The notes: generated by a model not told the origin, from the sequence alone. A stretch of DNA of 64,000 nt from Aureimonas sp. Leaf324 (GCF_001423245.1 NZ_LMOH01000001.1:278563-342562), one strand, 5' to 3'; shown: positions 55,388-64,000, numbered from the stretch's first letter. Program-made: numbers and translations.

Positions 55388-56368
55388 ATGTCCGTCATGC
55401 CCCTTGCCGAGATCCAGCTGGCCGCCTCGCGAATCCGTCCGGCCGTGGTGCGAACAGCGCTCGAACCCTCGCCGAGCCTTTCGCGCCTTGCGGGCGTGCC
55501 GGTTCATCTGAAGATGGAGCATCGCCAGCGTACCGGCGCCTTCAAGCTGCGTGGGGCGGCCAACGCCATCCTCTCGCTGCCGCCGGGCACGCGGGGCGTC
55601 GTTGCGGCCTCGACCGGCAATCATGGACGCGCGCTCGCCCATGCCGCGCGCGCGGCGGGCCTCGCCTGCACCATCTGCCTGTCGCGTCTCGTGCCCGCCA
55701 ACAAGATCGTAGCCATCGAAGCTCTCGGCGCCCGCGTCCACATACAAGGTGCCGGTCAGGACGACGCGCAGCGCGAGGCGGATCGCCTGGCTGCCGAGGA
55801 AGGGTTCGTCGGCGTTCCCCCCTTCGATCATCCCGCCATCGTCGCGGGACAGGGGACGATCGGGCTCGAGATCGTCGAGGATCTGCCGGATGTCGAAACC
55901 GTCCTCGTGCCCTTGTCGGGCGGCGGACTGATGGCCGGCGTGGCCGCGGCGGTGAAGGCGCTCTCGCCACGGACCCGGATCGTCGGCGTCTCCATGGAGC
56001 GCGGGGCCGCGATGGCCGCGAGCCTCCAGGCGGGTCGCCCGATCGAGGTGGAGGAACGTTCGACGCTGGCCGACTCCCTCGGCGGCGGCATCGGCCTTTC
56101 CAACCGCTGGACCTTCGAGGCAACCCGGCAACTGGTGGACGAGGTGGTGCTGGTGACCGAGGCCGAGATCGCCGCCGGCATCCGCCAAATCTACCGGGAA
56201 GAACGGGAGGTCGTGGAGGGAGCGGCGGCCGTCGGGGTCTCCGCACTTCTGTCCGGCCGTGTCCGGCCTCTGGGAGCGACCGTCGCGCTTCTGTCCGGTC
56301 GTAACATCGACCCGACCCTTCATCTTCGGGTCCTGAACGGTGCGGATTCGCTGGAGGACCGGACCTGA
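55388..56368 (+). CDS. eutB: PLP-dependent dehydratase-like protein EutB
   Basis: Threonine dehydratase-like PLP enzyme of 326 residues, proposed to eliminate the hydroxyl of 5-hydroxyectoine in the EutABC sequence. The Schiff-base Lys53 is in GAFKLRGAANA, the substrate loop is STGNHGRA and the phosphate-binding Gly loop is LSGGGLMAG. The start ATG 55388 is four bases after eutA; the stop TGA shares its last base with the eutC start. Confidence 0.92.
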   Translation: MSVMPLAEIQLAASRIRPAVVRTALEPSPSLSRLAGVPVHLKMEHRQRTGAFKLRGAANAILSLPPGTRGVVAASTGNHGRALAHAARAAGLACTICLSRLVPANKIVAIEALGARVHIQGAGQDDAQREADRLAAEEGFVGVPPFDHPAIVAGQGTIGLEIVEDLPDVETVLVPLSGGGLMAGVAAAVKALSPRTRIVGVSMERGAAMAASLQAGRPIEVEERSTLADSLGGGIGLSNRWTFEATRQLVDEVVLVTEAEIAAGIRQIYREEREVVEGAAAVGVSALLSGRVRPLGATVALLSGRNIDPTLHLRVLNGADSLEDRT

Positions 56369-57360
56369 TGCCAACGATCCGCATCCTCACCGAGGCCGAC
56401 CTTCGCACACTCGTGCCGCTCGATCTTGCGGCCGTCGCCTGCGTCGAAGGCGCCTTCGCCGCGCTCGCGACGAAGCCCGTCGTCATGCCGCCGATCCTGC
56501 GCCTCGACATTCCCGAGCATCGCGGCGAGGTGGACGTGAAGACCGCCTACGTGCCGGGCCTTTCGGGGTTCGCGATCAAGATCAGCCCCGGCTTCTTCGA
56601 CAATCCGAAGCTCGGTCTTCCGAGTCTCAACGGGATGATGGTGCTGTTGTCCGCCCACACGGGGCTCGTATCGGCACTGCTCCTCGACAACGGCTATCTC
56701 ACGGAGGTGCGCACGGCCGCGGCGGGTGCGATCGCCGCCCGGCACCTCGCGCGCCAGGACGCCAGCATCGCCGCGATCGTCGGCGCGGGCACGCAGGCGC
56801 GGCTGCAGTTGAAGGCGCTTACCCTTGTGCGGCCGGTCCGCGAGGCGCGAATCTGTGCCCGTGATCGGGCAAAGGCTGCTCAGGTCGCGGCCGATCTGAC
56901 CACTGAGCTGGGCATAGTCGTGTCGTCGGCCACCGAAGTGCGCGAAGCGGTTCTCGGGGCCCATATCGTCGTCACCACCACGCCGGCCGAGAGCCCGATC
57001 CTGCTTGCCGACTGGATCGGTCCCGGTACCCACGTCACCGCCATGGGCTCGGACGCCGAGCACAAGAACGAGATCGACCCGGCGCTGGTCGCCCGTGCCG
57101 AGCCCTACGTCGCCGATCGCCTGTCGCAGACGCGTCAGCTTGGCGAGCTGCACCACGCGATCGCGGCCGGCTTGGTCGCCGAAGCACAGGACTTCGCCGA
57201 ACTCGGCGCCGTCATCGCCGGCCGCGCGCCCGGCCGCGCCTCGGCGGATGCGATCACGCTCTGCGACCTCACCGGCACGGGCGTTCAGGATACCGCCATC
57301 GCGACGCTCGCCGCCGAACGCGCGGCAGAAGCCGGCGCCGGCACCCCTTTCACCACCTGA
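56368..57360 (+). CDS. eutC: Ornithine cyclodeaminase/mu-crystallin-like protein EutC
   Basis: NAD(P)-binding enzyme of 330 residues, related to ornithine cyclodeaminase and mu-crystallin, taken to reduce the intermediate made by EutB to ectoine. The Rossmann motif GAGTQARLQLKAL and the early Lys in DVKTAYVPG are visible, with GSDAEHKNEI as the conserved Asp segment. The start is directly coupled to the eutB stop. It is a standard member of eut loci; the precise chemistry remains inference. Confidence 0.92.
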   Translation: MPTIRILTEADLRTLVPLDLAAVACVEGAFAALATKPVVMPPILRLDIPEHRGEVDVKTAYVPGLSGFAIKISPGFFDNPKLGLPSLNGMMVLLSAHTGLVSALLLDNGYLTEVRTAAAGAIAARHLARQDASIAAIVGAGTQARLQLKALTLVRPVREARICARDRAKAAQVAADLTTELGIVVSSATEVREAVLGAHIVVTTTPAESPILLADWIGPGTHVTAMGSDAEHKNEIDPALVARAEPYVADRLSQTRQLGELHHAIAAGLVAEAQDFAELGAVIAGRAPGRASADAITLCDLTGTGVQDTAIATLAAERAAEAGAGTPFTT

Positions 57361-57383
57361 TCCACCATCCGGGAGACATTTTC

Positions 57384-58565
57384 ATGAGCGGACCCGCTCT
57401 CAACTTCACGCGCGAGGAGTACGCCGCGCGCCTCGCCAAGACACGGGCTGCCATGCAGGCGAAGGGCGTCGAGCTGCTCTTCGTCTCCGACCCGTCCAAC
57501 ATGGCCTGGCTGACGGGATACGACGGCTGGAGCTTCTACGTGCACCAGGGCGTTCTGGTCGGTCCCGAGGGGGAGCCGGTCTGGTGGGGCCGCGCGATGG
57601 ACGGCCACGGCGCGCGCCGCACCGCCTATCTCGCCGAACCCAACATCGTCGGCTATCCCGACCACTTCGTTCAGTCCACCGAACGCCATCCGATGGACCA
57701 CCTCTCCGGCGTCATCGCCGAGCGTGGGTGGGACCAGCTCTCGATCGGCGTCGAGATGGACAATTACTGGTTCTCGGCAGCCGCCTTCGCCTCGCTCCAG
57801 CGGCATCTGCCGAACGCTCGGTTCCAGGATGCGACGGCGCTCGTCAACTGGCAGCGTGCGATCAAGAGCCCGACCGAGCTCGGCTACATGCGCATTGCCG
57901 GACAAATCGTGACGAAGATGCACGAGCGGATCTTCGACAAGATCGAGCCGGGGATGCGCAAGTGCGACCTCGTGGCCGAGATCTACGACGCCGGCATCCG
58001 CGGCACGGGCGAGCACGGCGGCGATTATCCCGCCATCGTGCCGATGCTGCCCTCGGGTGCCGATGCCGTCGCGCCGCACCTGACCTGGGACGACAAGCCG
58101 ATGCGCGCGGGCGAGGGTACGTTTTTCGAGATCGCCGGCGCCTACAAGCGCTACCATTGCCCGCTCTCGCGCACCGTCTTCCTCGGGCAGCCGACGCAGG
58201 CCTTTCTCGACGCCGAGAAGGCGACGCTGGAGGGCATGGAAGCCGGCCTCGAAGCCGCCCGTCCCGGCAACACCTGCGAGGACATCGCGCTTGCGTACTT
58301 CGCCGTCCTGAAGAAGCACGGCATCGTCAAGGACAGCCGCACCGGCTACCCGATCGGCCTGTCCTATCCGCCGGACTGGGGCGAGCGGACCATGAGCCTG
58401 CGCCCCGGCGACAGGACCGAACTGAAGCCCGGCATGACCTTCCACTTCATGACCGCGCTCTGGGCGGAGAACATGGGACTGGAGATCACCGAGACGCTGG
58501 CGATCACCGACACGGGCTACGAGCTTCTGGCCGACGTGCCGCGCAAACTCCTGGTCAAGGGCTGA
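57384..58565 (+). CDS. doeA: Ectoine hydrolase
   Basis: Opens the ectoine ring to N-alpha-acetyl-L-2,4-diaminobutyrate. The 393-residue protein (also called EutD) has the creatinase/M24 pita-bread fold, but the metal ligands are replaced: the ILVDTG-type Asp is Glu249 in FFEIAG, and the second Asp position reads HCPLSRT. This agrees with the metal-free mechanism described for Halomonas EutD, in which a tyrosine and a glutamate act; Tyr52 and Glu249 are the obvious counterparts here. A ribosome site (GGGAGA) precedes ATG 57384; doeB follows four bases after the stop. Confidence 0.95.
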   Translation: MSGPALNFTREEYAARLAKTRAAMQAKGVELLFVSDPSNMAWLTGYDGWSFYVHQGVLVGPEGEPVWWGRAMDGHGARRTAYLAEPNIVGYPDHFVQSTERHPMDHLSGVIAERGWDQLSIGVEMDNYWFSAAAFASLQRHLPNARFQDATALVNWQRAIKSPTELGYMRIAGQIVTKMHERIFDKIEPGMRKCDLVAEIYDAGIRGTGEHGGDYPAIVPMLPSGADAVAPHLTWDDKPMRAGEGTFFEIAGAYKRYHCPLSRTVFLGQPTQAFLDAEKATLEGMEAGLEAARPGNTCEDIALAYFAVLKKHGIVKDSRTGYPIGLSYPPDWGERTMSLRPGDRTELKPGMTFHFMTALWAENMGLEITETLAITDTGYELLADVPRKLLVKG

Positions 58566-58569
58566 GAGC

Positions 58570-59571
58570 ATGACCGCGACCCTCAGGCCATCACCGATCG
58601 CGGCGACGATCGCCTTCGACGAGGATGGCGTCCGGCACGGCTTCCTGCGCCTGCCCTATAGCCGGGACGATTCCGCCTGGGGGTCGGTCATGATCCCGAT
58701 CACGGTCGCGAAGAACGGGGAGGGGCCGACCGCGCTCCTCACCGGCGGCAACCACGGCGACGAGTACGAGGGGCCGATCGCGCTCTTCGACCTCGCGCGC
58801 AACTTGAGGAGGGAGGAGGTCTCGGGCCGCGTCATCGTCGTGCCGGCCATGAACTACCCCGCCTTCCGCGCCGGCACGCGGACCTCGCCGATCGACAAGG
58901 GCAACCTCAACCGAGCCTTTCCCGGCAGCCCCGATGGCACGGTCACGCAGAAGATCGCCGACTATTTTCAGCGGACCCTCTTGCCGATGGCCGACATCGT
59001 GCTCGATTTCCATTCGGGCGGGCGAACGCTAGATTTCGTGCCCTTCGCGGCCACCCACATCCTGCCTGACAAGCGGCAGGAGGCGGCGAGCTTTGCGGCC
59101 GTCGCGGCCTTCGGTGCTCCGTTCTCCATGCGCATGCTCGAGATCGACGCGGTCGGCATGTACGACACGGCGGCGGAGGAGATGGGCAAGGTCTTCGTCA
59201 CCACTGAGCTTGGCGGCGGCGGCACGGCGACGGCTCTGACCGCCGGCATCGCCAAGCGCGGCGTCGCGAATGTCCTGCGCCACGCGGGCATCCTTCGCGG
59301 CGCGGTGGAGGCCGCCGAGACCCGCTGGCTCGACATGCCGTCCGGCGACTGCTTCACCTTCGCCGAGGACGAGGGTCTGATCGAGCCGCTGGTGGACCTC
59401 GGACAACCAGTGCGTCGCGGCGACGTCCTCGCGCGGGTTCATCCCGTCGGGCGCACGGGCTCGGAGCCCATCGCCTTCCGGGCGAGGCTCGACGGTATCC
59501 TCGCCGCGCGGCACTTCCCGGGGCTCGTGAAGGCGGGCGACTGCGTGGCCGTCGTCGGCGTGACGGACTAG
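58570..59571 (+). CDS. doeB: N-alpha-acetyl-L-2,4-diaminobutyrate deacetylase
   Basis: Zinc-dependent deacetylase of 333 residues (AstE/AspA carboxypeptidase-like family, also called EutE) that frees L-2,4-diaminobutyrate. The zinc ligands are in GGNHGDEYEG (His and Glu) and DFHSGG (His); a C-terminal biotinyl-lipoyl-like beta domain carries VHPVGRTG. It is coupled to doeA by a four-base gap, and an EamA gene starts three bases after its stop. Confidence 0.95.
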   Translation: MTATLRPSPIAATIAFDEDGVRHGFLRLPYSRDDSAWGSVMIPITVAKNGEGPTALLTGGNHGDEYEGPIALFDLARNLRREEVSGRVIVVPAMNYPAFRAGTRTSPIDKGNLNRAFPGSPDGTVTQKIADYFQRTLLPMADIVLDFHSGGRTLDFVPFAATHILPDKRQEAASFAAVAAFGAPFSMRMLEIDAVGMYDTAAEEMGKVFVTTELGGGGTATALTAGIAKRGVANVLRHAGILRGAVEAAETRWLDMPSGDCFTFAEDEGLIEPLVDLGQPVRRGDVLARVHPVGRTGSEPIAFRARLDGILAARHFPGLVKAGDCVAVVGVTD

Positions 59572-59574
59572 TCG

Positions 59575-60492
59575 ATGCCGACGCGCCCCGGTTCCCTGCC
59601 GAATGCCGCCGTGGAGATGCCAGGATCGCCACGCTCTGATCTCGTGGCGCGCATGGCACCGACCGTCTTTCTGCTGCTATGGGCGTCCGGTTTCGGGGTT
59701 GCGAAGATCGGCCTTCGTCACGCGGAGCCGCTGACGTTCCTGGCGCTGCGGTTCGGGTTGATCGTCGCGGTCTTCCTGCCGGTCTTCCTGATCGCTCGAC
59801 CCCAGGTTCCCGACAGCGCCAAGGGCTGGCTGCACCTTGCCGTGGTCGGTTTCATGATCCAGTCGGTCTATTTCGGCCTCGCCTATCTCGGCATGAGTCT
59901 GGGTGTCTCCGCCGGCACTGCCGCTGTAATCGCCTCGCTCCAACCGCTCGTCGTCGCACTCGCCGCGCCGTTCGTTTCCAACGAGCGTGTCGCGCTTCGC
60001 CATTGGGCCGGATTTGCGCTCGGCGCCGCCGGCGCTCTTCTCGTGGTGACGGCGCGCGACGGGTTCGATGCATCGCTCGATACCGGTGTCTGGCTTTGCG
60101 TGGGGTCGGCCATCGGAATGGCCGGTGCGGTCCTCTACCAGCGCCGCTTTCCCGTCGCGGCGCACCCCGTCACCGTGAACCTCGTCCAATATGCCGTCGG
60201 GCTCGCCACGATCGCGCCGCTGGCGCTGTGGCTGGAGACGGGGACGGTGGACTGGACGCCCGAACTCGTCCTGTCGCTCGGCTGGCTGATCGTGGCCAAC
60301 TCGATCGTGGCGGTTTCGCTGCTGATCTTCATGATCAAACGGAGCGAAGCGGCTCGCGTCTCCGCCCTGTTCTTCCTCGTCCCACCGATCGCTGCTCTCT
60401 TCGGCTGGCTGCTGCTCGATGAGGTCCTCGGTCTGCAAGCCTGCCTCGGCATCGCGCTCGCGTTGGTCGGCGTGCGATTGGCGACGAGGTAG
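59575..60492 (+). CDS. EamA-family (DMT) transporter at the end of the ectoine operon
   Basis: Predicted ten-helix inner-membrane transporter of 305 residues with two EamA repeats (LLLWASGFGVAKIGLRHAEP starts the first; ALFFLVPPIAALFGWLLLDE marks the second). ATG 59575 lies three bases after the doeB stop and so is almost surely cotranscribed; ATG 59653 (MAPTVFLLLW) would give a shorter N-terminus more like the family. This gene is not a known standard part of ectoine loci. It could export a breakdown product such as diaminobutyrate, or import; its role is unknown. Confidence 0.85.
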   Translation: MPTRPGSLPNAAVEMPGSPRSDLVARMAPTVFLLLWASGFGVAKIGLRHAEPLTFLALRFGLIVAVFLPVFLIARPQVPDSAKGWLHLAVVGFMIQSVYFGLAYLGMSLGVSAGTAAVIASLQPLVVALAAPFVSNERVALRHWAGFALGAAGALLVVTARDGFDASLDTGVWLCVGSAIGMAGAVLYQRRFPVAAHPVTVNLVQYAVGLATIAPLALWLETGTVDWTPELVLSLGWLIVANSIVAVSLLIFMIKRSEAARVSALFFLVPPIAALFGWLLLDEVLGLQACLGIALALVGVRLATR

Positions 60493-60751
60493 AGCCCCCC
60501 GGCTTGCGATGTGACATCGCGGCCGGCGGTCGATGGGACAACCGGTGCGCGGACGCGAAACCGTCGCGGCCGCATGGATGGCGACGACGGAGCCAGGAGC
60601 AGCTCTCGCCGATAACCCGGAATAAGCGCGGCGATATGCCGATCCATGCCGTTCCTGAAGGCGCGAGACCGAACCAGCTGGCAACGAGGCTGACACGTTC
60701 CGGGCAGACGGCCGCAACATGAGGAGCTGGAACTGGTTGAGCACATGATGG

Positions 60752-60841
60752 TGGCGGAGAAGATGGGATTCGAACCCACGATACCGTTCCCGGTATACTC
60801 CCTTAGCAGGGGAGCGCCTTCGACCACTCGGCCACCTCTCC
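60752..60841 (-). tRNA. tRNA-Ser (GCU)
   Basis: Class II tRNA read on the minus strand. The acceptor stem is GGAGAGG (60835-60841) with CTTCTCC (60756-60762), allowing one G-U pair. The D arm has GGCCGAGTGG, the anticodon GCU is at 60805-60807 within CTGCTAA, a long variable arm follows, and the T loop is GGTTCGAATCC. The CCA end is encoded at 60752-60754. It reads AGC/AGU serine codons. A promoter is visible just upstream. Confidence 0.97.
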
Positions 60842-60851
60842 GACGCCGTTG

Positions 60852-60880
60852 GAAGTATCGGAAGCCCGGACAATGTTCAA
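60852..60880 (-). promoter_or_regulatory. Promoter of tRNA-Ser
   Basis: On the minus strand TTGAAC (60875-60880) and TACTTC (60852-60857) are separated by exactly 17 bases, ending ten bases before the tRNA 5' end. This is a good housekeeping promoter placing the start at or very near the tRNA. Confidence 0.65.
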
Positions 60881-61053
60881 GGGGCTAACGCCGCTCCGTG
60901 ATGGGGCGTGTCATGGTTCGGCCGGTGCTGATTACCATACGGCAACGTCGGAGCCATCCTGTTCCAATTGCAGGACTAATCGCATTGTAGGGCGGCAGAA
61001 CCCGCGATAGGTATGCCTGAACCGAACCTTGTCTTGAAAGGATGCGTGTCGCG

Positions 61054-62640
61054 ATGATCAGACGCAAAGGGCCGATCTTGGCGGTCGCTGTGATCGCTGC
61101 TTTTGCCCTCGGCTGGTATCGCGGCCTGTTCGGCGTCGAATCCGTTCCGCAGACGGAGGCGCCGCGCCCGGCGATCCCCAATGGAGCGACGCCTAGCACG
61201 CCCGCGCCTCAGGCCTCGTCGACCGAAACAGGCGGCACACCAACCGCCCCGTCCGGCAACTCCTCGCAGGCCAGTTCCGAGACGGCCAGCGGAGCGGCAC
61301 CGGCACCCGATCGCGCGGCGGGCGAGCCGGCGTCCGGCACGACGCCCCGGCCCGACGGTGCTGCGAGCGCCGTTTCACCTGCGGTGACGGCGCCGGGTTT
61401 CGATGTCGTGCGCGTCGAGCCGGACGGCTCAACGGTCGTGGCCGGCAAGGGCAAGGCGAACGAGGCCATCGCGCTGACTGATGGCACGCGTACGCTCAGT
61501 GAGGCCCGGACGGACGCCAACGGCGATTTCGTCATGTCGCTGTCATTGCCGCAGGGAAGCCACCGTCTCCAGCTCGCGCAACGCGACGACACGGTGTCGG
61601 ACGATGCGGCCGTGGTGAACGTGCCGCCGACCGGAAAGCCGGGCGAGCTCCTCGTCATGATGCAGCGTCCGGGCGAAGCGAGCGAGATCATCCAGCGTCC
61701 GTCGGAGCAGGCCGCCGTGACCGCGACGCCCGGGGCTACCACGCCGGCAGCGAATGTGCCCGCCGATACCCAGAGGCCCGCGGACACCGTCGCGGCGACG
61801 GCGCCTACGTCTCCGGAACTCTCGAACGTCGCCGGCACGCCGGACATGGCATCGCCGCAGATCGGGGTCGATGCGGTGGAGATCGAGGGCGACCGCCTGT
61901 TCGTCGCCGGCTCGGCCAAGGAGCGCACGACCGTTCGCGTCTATCTCGACGACCAGCCGGTCGCCGAGGCGGCGAGCGGGGCCGGCGAGCGCTACATCGC
62001 CAGTGCCAGGGCCGACGTCGCGGTCGGCGAGCACACGATCCGCGTCGATGCTCTCGATGCGACGGGACGTGTCGTCAGCCGTGTGGAGGTGCCGTTCCAG
62101 CGGCCAGAAGGGAACGCGATGGCCGCTATCGCGGCGCCACCCCAGCCCGAAGGCGAGAACTCGGCTGCGCCAGGCTCGAGCGCCGCGGACGCTCCGGGCT
62201 CGCCGTCGTCCGACTTCGCGCCGGGCGGAATGGCGTCGATGCAGCCGGGCACGGCGTCCCCAGGCGGGACTGGTTCACTGAGCACGTCGTCTCCGCCTTC
62301 GGCTCCGTCGACGGCGCAGTCCCCAGCTTTGGTCGAGCCGCCCCGACAGGCCGGGGAGGCGATCCCTAGCGGCGGGCCATTACCGACCGACGATGCAACA
62401 AGCGGCTCGGAACCCCCGACGGTCCGTCAGGCTCCGCTGGAAGCCGCGGCGTCGCGCGTCATCATCCGGCGTGGCGATACGCTCTGGGGCATTTCGCGTG
62501 AGACCTACGGCCGCGGCAGTCGCTACACGGTGATCTATCTCGCCAACGGCGACCAGATCCGCAATCCCGACCGGATCTATCCCGGACAGGTGTTCCGCGT
62601 TCCCGAAGCCACGGCCACCGCCGAGCCGCCGCGCGGCTGA
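61054..62640 (+). CDS. LysM-tailed envelope protein with Pro/Ala/Ser-rich regions
   Basis: Protein of 528 residues. An N-terminal membrane anchor or signal sequence (GPILAVAVIAAFALGWY) is followed by a long Pro/Ala/Thr/Ser-rich stretch. Two Ig-like segments come next (VRVEPDGSTVVAGKGKAN and VDAVEIEGDRLFVAGSAK), then a second low-complexity stretch. The C-terminal LysM domain (about 470-520, RRGDTLWGISRETYGRG to YPGQVFRVPE) is expected to bind peptidoglycan. ATG 61054 is preferred because GAAAGGA directly abuts the other ATG at 61042. It precedes an Atm1-type exporter gene. Role probably structural; not known. Confidence 0.82.
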   Translation: MIRRKGPILAVAVIAAFALGWYRGLFGVESVPQTEAPRPAIPNGATPSTPAPQASSTETGGTPTAPSGNSSQASSETASGAAPAPDRAAGEPASGTTPRPDGAASAVSPAVTAPGFDVVRVEPDGSTVVAGKGKANEAIALTDGTRTLSEARTDANGDFVMSLSLPQGSHRLQLAQRDDTVSDDAAVVNVPPTGKPGELLVMMQRPGEASEIIQRPSEQAAVTATPGATTPAANVPADTQRPADTVAATAPTSPELSNVAGTPDMASPQIGVDAVEIEGDRLFVAGSAKERTTVRVYLDDQPVAEAASGAGERYIASARADVAVGEHTIRVDALDATGRVVSRVEVPFQRPEGNAMAAIAAPPQPEGENSAAPGSSAADAPGSPSSDFAPGGMASMQPGTASPGGTGSLSTSSPPSAPSTAQSPALVEPPRQAGEAIPSGGPLPTDDATSGSEPPTVRQAPLEAAASRVIIRRGDTLWGISRETYGRGSRYTVIYLANGDQIRNPDRIYPGQVFRVPEATATAEPPRG

Positions 62641-62817
62641 CGCACTGTCACCGCCCGATCGCGGTCGCAACGGGGGCGACGGGGTGGTCCTGCGGGAAGA
62701 GGGGGGATAGAAGCGTTCCAAAACGGGGGGCCGCCGCCGGCCTGCCGCCCGTCGCGATGGAATGCTACGATCTTGTCCCAGACACATAAGCCCGCCGCCG
62801 CCGGCGAAGGTCGCGTC

Positions 62818-64000
62818 ATGTGGCGCACGCTGAAGAGCCTCTGGCCCTACATGTGGCCGGAAGGGCGCCCCGACCTCAGAGCCCGCGTTGTCTGGGCGAG
62901 CTTCTACCTCGTGCTCGCCAAGCTTCTGACGGTTGGCATCCCGTACTTCTTCAAATGGGCGACCGATGCCCTCGACGGCAGCCACACGGCCCAGGAATGG
63001 TTGCCGCTTGTGCTCACCGGCGCAGTGACGCTGGTCGTCGCCTACAACGTCGCCCGTGTCGTGTCCGTCGCGCTCAACCAGCTGCGCGATTCGCTCTTTG
63101 CCAGTGTCGGGCAGCACGCGGTCCGCGTCCTCGCCTTCAAGACCTTCGTCCACATGCACCAGCTGTCGCTGCGCTTCCATCTGGAGCGGCGGACGGGCGG
63201 CTTGAGCCGCATCATCGAGCGCGGCACCAAGGGCATCGAGACGATCGTGCGCTTCACAATCCTCAACACGGTGCCGACGATCCTCGAATTCGCGCTGACG
63301 GCCGCGATCTTCGGCTTTGCCTACGGCTGGCGGTATCTCGTCGTGGTAGCCGTCACCGTGTTCGCCTACGGCTGGTTCACGATCAAGGCGAGCGACTGGC
63401 GCATCGCGATCCGCCGCGAGATGAACGACTCCGACACGGAAGCCAACACCAAGGCGATCGACTCGCTCCTGAACTTCGAGACGGTGAAGTATTTCGGGAA
63501 CGAGACCATGGAAGCCGAGCGGTTCGACCGCTCCATGGCGCGCTACGAGAAGGCGGCGACGCAGACCTGGACCTCGCTCGGCTGGCTCAACTTCGGGCAG
63601 GGCGTCATCTTCTCCGCCGGCATGGGCGTGACGATGGTCATGTCGGCGCTGGAAGTGAGGGCCGGCACGCAGACGCTCGGCGATTTCGTGTTCATCAACG
63701 CGATGCTGATGCAGCTTTCGGTCCCGCTCAACTTCATCGGCTTCGTCTATCGCGAGATTCGACAGGGCCTCACCGACATGGAGGAGATGTTCCGTCTCCT
63801 GCGGATCCGCGAGGAGGTTCGCGACCGGGACGGCGCGCCGGATCTCGTGGTCGGTGCGGGGGCCATTCGCTTCGAGGACGTGCATTTCAGCTACGATCCC
63901 GAGCGCCCCATCCTGAAGGGGGTGAGCTTCGAGGTGCCGGCCGGCAAGTCGGTGGCGATCGTCGGCCCGTCGGGCGCCGGCAAGTCGACGATCTCGCGCC
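62818..64000 (+). CDS. Atm1/HMT1-type ABC exporter, partial (cut by window end)
   Basis: N-terminal 394 residues of a fused membrane-ATPase exporter. It starts MWRTLKSLWPYMWPEGRPDL, a start typical of the Atm1-like group that moves glutathione-linked metal or sulfur species across the inner membrane. Five or six membrane helices follow, then NTKAIDSLLNFETVKYFGNE, the conserved Atm1 segment, and the beginning of the ATP domain with Walker A GPSGAGKST near the window end. GAAGG lies seven bases before ATG 62818. The ATPase signature and stop lie outside the window. Confidence 0.93.
   Translation, partial: MWRTLKSLWPYMWPEGRPDLRARVVWASFYLVLAKLLTVGIPYFFKWATDALDGSHTAQEWLPLVLTGAVTLVVAYNVARVVSVALNQLRDSLFASVGQHAVRVLAFKTFVHMHQLSLRFHLERRTGGLSRIIERGTKGIETIVRFTILNTVPTILEFALTAAIFGFAYGWRYLVVVAVTVFAYGWFTIKASDWRIAIRREMNDSDTEANTKAIDSLLNFETVKYFGNETMEAERFDRSMARYEKAATQTWTSLGWLNFGQGVIFSAGMGVTMVMSALEVRAGTQTLGDFVFINAMLMQLSVPLNFIGFVYREIRQGLTDMEEMFRLLRIREEVRDRDGAPDLVVGAGAIRFEDVHFSYDPERPILKGVSFEVPAGKSVAIVGPSGAGKSTISR

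Noticed and set aside
60493-60751. Possible small RNA or terminator between the EamA gene and tRNA-Ser
   Set aside because: No strong hairpin with a T tract and no recognisable RNA were seen in this convergent gap.

Overview
The window is chromosomal DNA from a high-GC alphaproteobacterium. The conserved run tig ... clpP-clpX-lon-hupB, the GC-rich third codon positions, the RpiR-type inositol regulator and the EnuR/ehu/eut/doe ectoine genes all point to the Hyphomicrobiales (Rhizobiales). The family or genus cannot be fixed from the sequence alone. No insertion sequence, prophage, CRISPR array or plasmid function was seen, so this is a core segment followed by a string of metabolic islands.

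Layout. (1) 1-10 kb: protein quality control and nucleoid genes, namely trigger factor, a large MscS-type channel, ClpP, ClpX, Lon and HU, with clear intrinsic terminators after tig, clpX and lon. (2) 10-16 kb: an M20 amidohydrolase, then two different blue-light receptors transcribed divergently (a LOV-HWE histidine kinase and a stand-alone BLUF protein). After these come an exported Mn-type superoxide dismutase, a PCu(A)C copper chaperone, a PepSY membrane protein and a small Cys/His-rich exported protein. (3) 16-25.6 kb: zwf translationally coupled to an 888-residue GH63/MGH1-like glycosidase, an M24 peptidase, an EamA transporter and an MHYT-PAS-GGDEL-EAL membrane protein.

(4) 25.6-32.5 kb: myo-inositol catabolism (iolB, iolE, the fused iolC-DUF2090 and an RpiR regulator on the minus strand; iolD divergent), with GGAA-N6-TTCC-type operator candidates in both promoter regions. 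iolG and iolA/mmsA are not in the window. (5) 32.6-41.6 kb: an MFS transporter, a GMC flavin oxidoreductase, and a complete sugar-type ABC importer (two permeases, double ATPase, binding protein) with a PfkB kinase; the substrate is unknown. (6) 41.8-46.3 kb: an ABC-F ATPase, a second M20 amidohydrolase and an MFS transporter.

(7) 46.4-60.5 kb: a complete ectoine/5-hydroxyectoine uptake and degradation locus. doeD, doeC and doeX(asnC) lie on the minus strand. Divergent from them are the MocR-type regulator enuR, the importer ehuABCD, then eutABC, doeA, doeB and a closing EamA transporter gene. Repeated TGTCATGA-like boxes lie before enuR and before ehuA. Imported 5-hydroxyectoine would be converted by EutABC to ectoine, opened by DoeA, deacetylated by DoeB, transaminated by DoeD and oxidised by DoeC to aspartate. 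(8) 60.7-64 kb: tRNA-Ser(GCU) with its own promoter, a LysM-tailed envelope protein, and the start of an Atm1-type ABC exporter cut by the window end.

The least-explained material is the blue-light receptor pair, the copper/ROS cluster behind it, the zwf-glycosidase coupling, the orphan ABC/PfkB/GMC module, and the EamA protein and altered DoeC cofactor motif of the ectoine locus.
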